A stretch of 27,198 bases of DNA from Nitrososphaerales archaeon (GTDB taxonomy: Archaea > Thermoproteota > Nitrososphaeria > Nitrososphaerales > CADDZS01). The notes below the pieces were generated by a model, which was not told where the DNA came from, made no database searches, and saw nothing but the letters and a program-made list of their open reading frames with translations. Of this stretch, positions 6,565 through 13,055 are shown in pieces (position 1 is the stretch's first letter; every line of letters starts with the position of its first letter). Both the position numbers and the translations under genes were made by a program. The stretch spans positions 1 to 27,198 of the forward strand of contig JASHXQ010000185.1 of NCBI GenBank assembly GCA_030043455.1, given 5' to 3'.

Positions 6565-9339
6565 TCATTCTTTGCTGACAAAATTCCCGGTTTCCATGAA
6601 TTTTGCAGCTTGCTCCTTCAGGCGCTGGATGGCTACTTCCCTGTCAGGATGAGTTACGAGTGCGATCTTGGCGACGTCCCAGAAATTCTTGGCCGACACG
6701 ATTTTGAGACCCTGCTTCTCAAAGAAGGCTCGATCCTCTGCGCTCACTCCGGAAAAGTTGGATTCCGGTATGATGATCGTGTCCACTCCATCAGTGTTCA
6801 AGGCGGCAACAAACTTGCCCATACCCTTGAAGTCGAGACCGCCCACCTGCACGAGCTCACCCTTCGGGGTCACACCCCCGGTGATCACCACGTTAGGCAG
6901 TACTTCCTCCCTGGCCGCAACGGAGTACTGGGCAAGAGTGATCGCAGCTCCGGCGCTCGGCCCCTGGATCACCTGCGAATCCAGACCCTTGGCGAAGGTG
7001 ATAAAATCGAGGAAGAATTCGTAGTTGCGCATCAACCAGTCGCACTGCTCGTTGAGGAAGATCCTCGCGTGCTCGGCACTTGCCCTAACGGATTTGGCGA
7101 TTTCACTGCCGATGACAGGCGCCTTTCCTCTTCGCCCGAAGGGATTGCACACGCACTCTATCACCGCGACCGTACCTTCAGAAGCCATCCCACCACTGCC
7201 GCTGCTCGCGAGAGCTGCAAGACCATAGACCTTGCCCACGGTCGGCACTGGATTGGGGCCACGCAGAGCAGAAGCGATCTTCTGGATTTCCTCCACAGAC
7301 TCGTCTCTCAGCGCGGCTACCGCAGCCTTAAAGTGCCCTATGGTGAGCTTGTACGATTCAGGTGTAACCTGCTTCAGGCTGTCGTAATTGTAATTCTGCT
7401 TTTCTTCCGTTACAGCGGCTGCAAGACCCATATTGGCCTTCACTCGCGTCAGATCTTCCTCGTAGATCTTCCGGAGCTTGTTCAATTGTGTACCATTGTC
7501 TGAAGGTACATGCGAGATCTTGTATGCCGCGTTGAGCTCCTTGAGACGGAGCTCGATAGCATCACTGATTACTCGTTCGATCTTTGCAGGAGTAAACGTC
7601 CGTTTCCCGAAGAGCTCAAGAATCTTCTCCTCCGTGACAGTAGAATCTAGGAAGGATCTGCATTTGTTGAGATGTACCCTGATTATCTCCAGCCGCTCGG
7701 TGTCGTTCCTTGGGGGTGGTACCTCGACTATCCTGTCAAAACGTCCGGCTCGCAGAAAGGCTTCGTCCACGAGCTGGAGCTTGTTGGTCGTACCGATGAC
7801 GACCACTCCTTCCAAAGGCTTCAGACCGCCCATCTCTGAGAGGAGTGTAGTAACGGCCCCGAGACTCCCGCCCAGTTCCCTCTTTAAAGTTAGGGCGTCC
7901 AGCTCATCTATGATGATGATAGACGGGGCATTCTTTCTTGCCTCGTCAAAAATATCGATGATAATCTTCTCGGTCTGGCCGTGGTAGGGCTTTACAATTT
8001 GGGCACCGCGGATCATATACATCGTCGCCTGTAACTCCCCTCCGATCGCCTGCACCAGCCAGGTTTTACCAGTTCCGGGATGACCATGCAGGAGGATGCC
8101 TCTGACAGGGGTAGCCCCTGCTCGTCTCGCCATCTCGGGATTGAGCGACACTTCCATATCCTTGAGCAGATTTTCCTTGATTCCGGACAGTCCACCGACA
8201 TCGTCCAGCGTGATCTTGGGTTTGATCCTCGTGACAATGTGCCGCATCTCGTCACTACGCTTGTCTTCGTTGTACTCCTTCAGCCGGCTAATGTCCCGGA
8301 AGTCTTCGAGAGTAATATTGAGCATCGGAGTACTTTCATCCTTGCCGAGAGCGCTGGAGAACTTTTTGAGGTATGAGGAGCGGACGTGCTTTGTCTTATT
8401 TTCCATGACGATCTGGAAGGCGTTCGAAATGTCCGCGGGTGTAACCGTGCCGTGCCCTAAAGCTCTGACCTTGGCTTCGATTGTGTGAAGAACGCTGTTG
8501 GGGTCCAGTTCAATTTTGTACTTTTCCAGATTCATTCTCGTGATCTCGACGAGCATGGGCCGATCGATTTCAGAGTCAAGGTCGATCGTTCCCGAGCTGC
8601 CTCTGCGTCTCACGGCCTCAATAACGGAACCGAACTCGTTCGTCGCCATAATGAGGATGCACCGTCTGTCCTGGTACACCATCTCGTTGATCTTCTCGAG
8701 CAGAGTGGTCTGCACCCCACGGAAGGCCTGTACTCCACTGTCAGGTGCGCCTGTGGAATCTCCCTGTTCCCTGGCGAGCGTCTGGGCCTCGTCGATAAAC
8801 AGAATGGTCGGCCGCTTGAAAGCCTCGTCGAACACTTGCGCGATTTTTTTCTCGGACTCGCCCAGCCACTTGTCGAAGATCTTGTGGGGAGAGACCTGCT
8901 GCGCATACACTGGAATATCTTTCTCCGATCCCTTCGCGTAAGCTTCCACCATTACAGAGTGCACGAGCGAAGTCTTGCCGGTGCCCGAGGATCCTTTTAC
9001 GATAAAGACCTGCGGGGGAGCGGTGGGACAGATACTCCGGAAAGTTTCGTCCCGTACTACCCAATATTGGACGGCAGAGAGTATCTCATCTTTCACTTCA
9101 GCATACCCCACGAAATTTGCGGCGAGTGTCGCATACGGGGCAACCGTAGCGTGAGCGTCGTTCAGCTGCTGTCGGATTAACTTCCTAGAAGGCTTTTTCG
9201 CCTTGTTAGTGGACTCCAGGTACCATTTCCGGTACTCTGCGTCCGAGGCCATTAAGAGCGGATGGTACAACGCCCTGAGAACTTTGGAGTGCTTCCACCA
9301 GTTGTCATCGTCCGCGTCTCTTGAAGGAATTACGCTCAT
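6565..9339 (-). CDS. Double-AAA ATPase with C-terminal Lon (S16) protease domain
   Basis: A 924-residue ATP-driven protease of unusual build. After a helical N-terminal region (about 1-100), AAA module 1 has Walker A GSSGTGKT (116-123), Walker B ILFIDE (179-184) and a pore-like KWLGESEK. AAA module 2 is Cdc48/PAN-like: DDVGGL, Walker A GHPGTGKT (419-426), Walker B IIIIDE (474-479) and the arginine-finger stretch RAGRFDR (530-536). A C-terminal S16 domain (about 693-895) has the catalytic Ser in GPSAGA (S795) and the expected Lys in GKFVAA (K842). There is no Lon substrate-binding N-domain and no LonB membrane insert. The ATG at 9339 is preferred, with GGAG 12 bases upstream and the previous stop 16 bases away. 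A TTG at 9390 would overlap the upstream gene. It is the second gene of a minus operon. Confidence 0.9.
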   Translation of the reverse strand: MSVIPSRDADDDNWWKHSKVLRALYHPLLMASDAEYRKWYLESTNKAKKPSRKLIRQQLNDAHATVAPYATLAANFVGYAEVKDEILSAVQYWVVRDETFRSICPTAPPQVFIVKGSSGTGKTSLVHSVMVEAYAKGSEKDIPVYAQQVSPHKIFDKWLGESEKKIAQVFDEAFKRPTILFIDEAQTLAREQGDSTGAPDSGVQAFRGVQTTLLEKINEMVYQDRRCILIMATNEFGSVIEAVRRRGSSGTIDLDSEIDRPMLVEITRMNLEKYKIELDPNSVLHTIEAKVRALGHGTVTPADISNAFQIVMENKTKHVRSSYLKKFSSALGKDESTPMLNITLEDFRDISRLKEYNEDKRSDEMRHIVTRIKPKITLDDVGGLSGIKENLLKDMEVSLNPEMARRAGATPVRGILLHGHPGTGKTWLVQAIGGELQATMYMIRGAQIVKPYHGQTEKIIIDIFDEARKNAPSIIIIDELDALTLKRELGGSLGAVTTLLSEMGGLKPLEGVVVIGTTNKLQLVDEAFLRAGRFDRIVEVPPPRNDTERLEIIRVHLNKCRSFLDSTVTEEKILELFGKRTFTPAKIERVISDAIELRLKELNAAYKISHVPSDNGTQLNKLRKIYEEDLTRVKANMGLAAAVTEEKQNYNYDSLKQVTPESYKLTIGHFKAAVAALRDESVEEIQKIASALRGPNPVPTVGKVYGLAALASSGSGGMASEGTVAVIECVCNPFGRRGKAPVIGSEIAKSVRASAEHARIFLNEQCDWLMRNYEFFLDFITFAKGLDSQVIQGPSAGAAITLAQYSVAAREEVLPNVVITGGVTPKGELVQVGGLDFKGMGKFVAALNTDGVDTIIIPESNFSGVSAEDRAFFEKQGLKIVSAKNFWDVAKIALVTHPDREVAIQRLKEQAAKFMETGNFVSKE

Positions 9340-9355
9340 CTCTAGAAGACTCTCC

Positions 9356-10141
9356 TTAGAGGCCCTGCTGCCTACGGGATCTGAAGCCAAAGAAGGACTT
9401 GATGATCAAAAAGCCTGCGAGGTACGTTCCCAGAATAAGCCCCACCACCAGTATGCCGACTACGACCATTCCGATCAAGGACATGAAGAACAGCCCGGTG
9501 TAGAGGAGCTTGTGGCTGCGCTTTACCCCGATAATGATCAATGAAGCGGAAAAGATCGCAAACATGGCGAGGATGTCCGTAGCACCCAGAGTGATCCCGC
9601 CAAGACTTATGCCTGTAAAACCGAAAAGAGGATTCCAACCGGATGACTGCGAAACTGGTTGAGGAAGGACATCAATCGAAAGGATCAAAAGCAGATTTCC
9701 TGTCCCCGTAATGTTTTTCGTCCATGTCGAAGCAGGAGTTCCCACCTCACTGAGGCCAGCGGAATTGACGCCTATGGCGGAGATGTTGAGCACCAGTGAA
9801 TAGTTTGCAATCTGAGCGGGGGTGAACAACAGGTCATTCTTGGTGCCGGAAGTGTACAGACCCGTATCATATTGTCCACCAGAGAGCGAAAGGATCGTGA
9901 CGTTCGAAGTCTGGGGAGTCAGCACCCTCAGGGTCATGCCAAAAGTGAGGTTGATGTCGATCGATTGGTAAGGAGGTACGGACTGGGAAGGGGATGGCAC
10001 GTACGTACCGGGAGTTAACGCATACGCTCTAAAACTCGAAGTCGAAAGAGAGGAGAGAACGAATAACATCCCCAAGAATGCTGAGGCGAGTAGAAACATG
10101 AGATTGCGTTTTCTTTTTTGAGAAATCGCACTTGCTAACAA
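9356..10141 (-). CDS. Membrane protein with exported N-glycosylatable domain, upstream of Lon-AAA gene
   Basis: A 261-residue protein of no recognised family. A basic start (QKRKR) precedes a hydrophobic segment near residues 14-34 (signal anchor or signal peptide). A Ser/Thr-rich domain of about 130 residues follows and holds five Asn-x-Ser/Thr sequons (NLT, NVT, NYS, NIS, NIT), as expected of an exported archaeal domain. Two or three membrane helices lie in the last 90 residues, and the tail is basic (FRSRRQQGL). The TTG start at 10141 fits a strong TATA-like box at 10172-10182, about ten bases of leader being expected. Its stop is 16 bases from the protease ATG, so the two are almost certainly co-transcribed. 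It could act as membrane anchor or regulator of the protease; this is inference. Confidence 0.75.
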   Translation of the reverse strand: MLASAISQKRKRNLMFLLASAFLGMLFVLSSLSTSSFRAYALTPGTYVPSPSQSVPPYQSIDINLTFGMTLRVLTPQTSNVTILSLSGGQYDTGLYTSGTKNDLLFTPAQIANYSLVLNISAIGVNSAGLSEVGTPASTWTKNITGTGNLLLILSIDVLPQPVSQSSGWNPLFGFTGISLGGITLGATDILAMFAIFSASLIIIGVKRSHKLLYTGLFFMSLIGMVVVGILVVGLILGTYLAGFLIIKSFFGFRSRRQQGL

Positions 10142-10171
10142 AAAGCAGCTACCTCACGACTGTGGTATTAC

Positions 10172-10182
10172 AAAATATATAG
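10172..10182 (-). promoter_or_regulatory. TATA box for the membrane protein/Lon-AAA operon
   Basis: CTATATATTTT on the minus strand, centred about 36 bases before the TTG at 10141. With the usual archaeal spacing of about 26 bases, transcription would begin near 10151. It is the best TATA match in the window. Confidence 0.55.
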
Positions 10183-10289
10183 CTACTTCACTCTGAGTCC
10201 GAATTTCCGGTTCTGATTCCTTTTATTGCAACTCCAGATCAGCTGCGCCGGACTACCTTCTAGCTAAAACGCTCGCGAAAAAATTTCGG

Positions 10290-10961
10290 ATGTTTGTTAT
10301 GGCGATCGACCTCTTCACCGCTCTTGACCTCGCAAGCGCCTTCGCTGTGATAATTCCCGGAGTGGTTTTGCTCTCGCTGATCCGTGGAATCAAGGTCGCC
10401 TCGCTCCGGAACATGACAATCCTCCTATCTGCTTTTTCCATTCTGCACGGCTTTTACCATCTTTCCTATCTGACCTCATACTACGACTATGCTCCCTTTT
10501 TGGATCTCGCGACCGCGCTTATTCTGGTGGCACTGGGTATGTACTATACCAATCGCATAGTAGCTTTCTCGCTTTTCTTGATCGCCCTGCCTGATGCCGC
10601 GACCTATCTTGTCCCTGTCGCACTCGCTATCGCATTCATCCTTTTTGCAAGACTCGCGATCGTCTCGAAGAGTATTCGTACTTTGCAGGCGCAGCTGTCT
10701 ATCTTCATCTTGATCTGGATCGCAGCGGAGCTCCTCAGATCTCTATTATTGCTGAACGTGTTCTCGGCTTCACTTGCTCTGCAGACGTTCGGGCTGGAGG
10801 TTCACACAGTGGCTATGATCGCGTTCGGTGTCTTCATGCTCTCCAGATACTACAGTGCAGCGACGAATCCCCACAACGAATCCCCGGATTGGCTTGCAAA
10901 GGACACCACACCAGCTCCCCCGAGATCCAAGAGGGGTCCGGAGGAAGGAAGCGACCGTTAG
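10290..10961 (+). CDS. Multi-pass (about seven TM) membrane protein, possible sensor
   Basis: A 223-residue protein dominated by hydrophobic helices separated by very short loops. About six or seven segments are seen between residues 8 and 190, with an aromatic, His-containing stretch (HGFYHLSYLTSYYDY) after the second. The last 35 residues are polar and Pro/Lys-rich, probably cytoplasmic. No enzyme motif and no known transporter signature is seen. Size and layout resemble the stand-alone or N-terminal 7TM sensory modules common in archaeal signalling proteins, but this is only resemblance. ATG at 10290 is used; an ATG three codons later is possible. The next gene starts three bases after its stop, which implies joint expression with the NitrOD5-like protein. 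Confidence 0.7.
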   Translation: MFVMAIDLFTALDLASAFAVIIPGVVLLSLIRGIKVASLRNMTILLSAFSILHGFYHLSYLTSYYDYAPFLDLATALILVALGMYYTNRIVAFSLFLIALPDAATYLVPVALAIAFILFARLAIVSKSIRTLQAQLSIFILIWIAAELLRSLLLLNVFSASLALQTFGLEVHTVAMIAFGVFMLSRYYSAATNPHNESPDWLAKDTTPAPPRSKRGPEEGSDR

Positions 10962-10964
10962 ACC

Positions 10965-11288
10965 TTGACAACGGAGAAAGCTGAAACCTTCAACAGCGTC
11001 CTCAGGCGATCTGTCCAAGAAGGAATAGCGAGCGTCGTCGGGCACCAGACGGCAGTGTCCGTGGAATTTTATCTGGATCCCACTATTGCTACTAAAGACA
11101 TAGTGCAGTATACTACGGCGTTGGAGAAAATGTTCACCGTGGGCGCCAAATTGATTGAAGAGAGATGCGCGCAGGCCCTATACCACAACATGGGACTCTC
11201 TTTCGAAAAGCACGACGGCTACGACCTGAGCAAGTACGTTAGTGACGCCAAGAAAAAATGGCTGCTCGGCGAGACCGCCAAGAACTAA
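10965..11288 (+). CDS. Small soluble protein resembling the NitrOD5 output domain
   Basis: A 107-residue soluble, mostly helical protein. The pattern is a first helix (TFNSVLRRSVQEGIASVVG), a middle block ending in ALEKMFTVGAKLIEERCAQALYHNMGL, and a tail YVSDAKKKW. It resembles, from memory, the NitrOD5 (Nitrosopumilus output domain) family found in archaeal signalling proteins. The match was not computed. The start is TTG, three bases after the upstream membrane-protein stop and preceded by a purine-rich GGAGGAAGGAAG stretch. The neighbour suggests a membrane sensor with a separate cytoplasmic output protein. Confidence 0.6.
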   Translation: MTTEKAETFNSVLRRSVQEGIASVVGHQTAVSVEFYLDPTIATKDIVQYTTALEKMFTVGAKLIEERCAQALYHNMGLSFEKHDGYDLSKYVSDAKKKWLLGETAKN

Positions 11289-11348
11289 TCCAAGCGCTTC
11301 AAAAGGAATTTATCAATCAGGATCAAGATCCTGAAAATGTAAAGAACT

Positions 11349-11680
11349 TTGACTGAGGAAGAGCGAAAGCTAGCGTCATCATGTTTATCGACGTGGTGGG
11401 TTACACCGCCCTGACTCAGTCCAATGAGAGTGCAGCATTTGAAATTTTTGAAAAGCACAATCAGTTACTACGTCCATCCTCCCCAAAATATCGAGGGAGA
11501 GAGATCAAGACAATTGGTGACTCTTTCTGGTATAATTTGATAGCGCGCTGGATGCCGTTAGGTGTGCCGTGGAGATTGTAAACCGACACCACTACGTCAT
11601 ACCCGGCTTCCATCAAATCCAAAGGCATAGACATTATCCGGCAATTATCTGCGAGTATTGGCATTCAGAATTTGAGCTAG
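11349..11680 (+). pseudogene. Decayed, truncated class III adenylate/guanylate cyclase
   Basis: The recognisable core is FIDVVGYTALTQSNESAAF, then EIFEKHNQLLR and EIKTIGDSF, with both metal-binding Asp residues. It aligns with the first 80 residues of the intact cyclase at 21590. Lesions are visible. One base is missing near 11374, so the TTG start at 11349 (reading TEEERKLA) is out of frame with the core. A second base is missing at 11527/11528, after which the frame reads FLV, then TAA at 11533-11535 where GAA (Glu) is expected, then FDSALDAVRCAVEI. A third shift is needed to reach IRQLSASIGIQ, which resembles the later LRIGVHAGD strand. Homology ends where the convergent methyltransferase gene begins. 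The Asn-Arg catalytic half is gone. A TATA-like AATTTATC remains near 11307-11314. Confidence 0.82.
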
Positions 11681-12438
11681 GATGACGATTTTCGCAAGAT
11701 TGCTATGTACAGGGGCCTCTCATTAGGTTCTGCATCGAAGAACCGTTCGATCGTCCATCCGGTGTCACGTACAATCTCCTTCATCTCGTCCTTCGAGACA
11801 AGAAGATAGTAGAACCATTTTCCCACGAAAGTTCTATATCGCGCCCTAATTTTGATTTGACCACCAAGTCTGCCCCGCATCCTGTTTCTTCTCTGATAAG
11901 CCAAGTGATCCAGGTCGTCCGTTTTGTAGGGATCCACACTTTGAAAGATCATAACGGCATCCTCGGAAGTCATGACGAAAAGTTTCCTCAGTAGGCGTCT
12001 TGCAAGTTTGGGACTGGAAAACAAGCCAAAATTATTTCCGAACATAACGATCGTATCGAAGGAAGATGGCGGGAAGTCAATCTTGTGAAAGTCGAGAATT
12101 CTGGTCTTTCGCAATCCGCGAAGTCTTGAAACCTTGAGAGCGAGGCGAGAGTTATCGATCCCCAGAACCTCGAGTTTTTTTTCATTCTGGAGGTGTATAG
12201 CTACCCTTCCAGCACCACAACCGACATCCAGTACTTTGCCGTTGGCGAATTCCAACGACTCTTGCTCCATACGATGCCATTCTTCATATGGAGAAAAGTA
12301 AAACTTGGGTCCGGAAGAGGTATTGATGTAGCCATCGTCTCTCTCTATTATCTCATACGCGGGTTTCTTCTGGTAGTAATCCCAGATTTCGTGGCCAAAG
12401 GCGTCTCGATCTTTAGCGTTTGTCAGAGTTGTGAGCAC
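11677..12438 (-). CDS. Class I SAM-dependent methyltransferase
   Basis: A 253-residue Rossmann-fold methyltransferase. Motif I is VLDVGCGAGRVAIHL, motif II ends in GIDNSRLAL, and motif IV/post-II is FDTIVMFGNNFGLF. The C-terminal part (RARYRTFVGKWFYYLL and the VRDTGWTIERFF strand) is typical of generic small-molecule methyltransferases of the Methyltransf_25/11 type. The acceptor substrate is unknown. The start is GTG at 12438, supported by a TATA-like box at 12469-12476. Its stop overlaps the last bases of the decayed cyclase on the other strand. Confidence 0.87.
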   Translation of the reverse strand: MLTTLTNAKDRDAFGHEIWDYYQKKPAYEIIERDDGYINTSSGPKFYFSPYEEWHRMEQESLEFANGKVLDVGCGAGRVAIHLQNEKKLEVLGIDNSRLALKVSRLRGLRKTRILDFHKIDFPPSSFDTIVMFGNNFGLFSSPKLARRLLRKLFVMTSEDAVMIFQSVDPYKTDDLDHLAYQRRNRMRGRLGGQIKIRARYRTFVGKWFYYLLVSKDEMKEIVRDTGWTIERFFDAEPNERPLYIAILRKSSS

Positions 12439-12468
12439 TCTTGGAATTCAGAAACAGTATCGGAGGAT

Positions 12469-12476
12469 GATTTAAG
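12469..12476 (-). promoter_or_regulatory. Putative TATA box for the methyltransferase gene
   Basis: CTTAAATC on the minus strand, centred about 34 bases before the GTG at 12438, giving a leader of about eight bases. Confidence 0.4.
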
Positions 12477-12568
12477 CTTCATTAAGTACGAGTTCGACCA
12501 CGCGATAATTGTTTGAATATTAGGCGGAGGCGAACTGGAGATGCACATGAGGAGAACACAGATTAGCT

Positions 12569-12976
12569 TTGTCAGATTGCATCTTTTGTGACATTGTTTC
12601 CGGAAGGGAGAAATGCTACCCCATCTACGAGGATGCTTCGACCAAAGCTTTCCTAACCCTGCGTCCAATCAGCGAGGGCCACACCCTTGTTATTCCAAAG
12701 AAGCATTTCGAGATGATCTTTGACATTCCATCGGAAGAATTGTCTCATCTGATGGAAGTTACAAAGCTTCTCTGCCTGCACTATCGACAGAAGCTGGGCA
12801 TGGACAGTTTGAACCTCGTTATCTCCAACGGTCCAGCTACTCACCAAAAGATAATGCATCTTCACCTGCATATTGTCCCGCGGAAAGTAAATGACGGCTT
12901 GCAAATTTGGTCAAGACGAGAGCTAGCGAGTGATTCTGATTTAGAAAGGGTGAGAAGAAAGTTTTCAATTCAATGA
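12569..12976 (+). CDS. HIT family nucleotide hydrolase/transferase
   Basis: A 135-residue histidine-triad protein, expected to cleave nucleoside phosphoramidates or dinucleoside polyphosphates in the cytoplasm. The triad is HLHLHIVP (H97, H99, H101; H99 is the expected nucleophile). The N-terminal SDCIFCDIVSGRE carries the two Cys (C4, C7) that often bind zinc in this family, and GHTLVIPKKH is the usual ribose/phosphate loop. The start is TTG directly before SDCIFC, the family's normal N-terminus. A GAGGAG-like sequence near 12549-12554 is a possible ribosome site. T-tracts follow the stop (12997-13003 and 13020-13026) and may end transcription. Confidence 0.93.
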   Translation: MSDCIFCDIVSGREKCYPIYEDASTKAFLTLRPISEGHTLVIPKKHFEMIFDIPSEELSHLMEVTKLLCLHYRQKLGMDSLNLVISNGPATHQKIMHLHLHIVPRKVNDGLQIWSRRELASDSDLERVRRKFSIQ

Positions 12977-13055
12977 TCGTCCTTACTATTTCCCACTTTT
13001 TTCTGAATTCTGACAGAAGCTTTTTTGAGTATTAAAGCTCCCGAGTACTGAGCCC

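Noticed and set aside
6610..7503. 297-residue open frame on the plus strand
   Set aside because: Antisense to the protease C-terminal domain, which has clear catalytic motifs on the minus strand; the plus translation shows no family motif.
8485..9180. 231-residue open frame on the plus strand
   Set aside because: Shadow of the first AAA module of the protease; no recognisable motif.
9340..9390. TTG start for the Lon-AAA protein at 9390
   Set aside because: It would overlap the upstream gene by 35 bases; the ATG at 9339 lies after the upstream stop and has GGAG before it.
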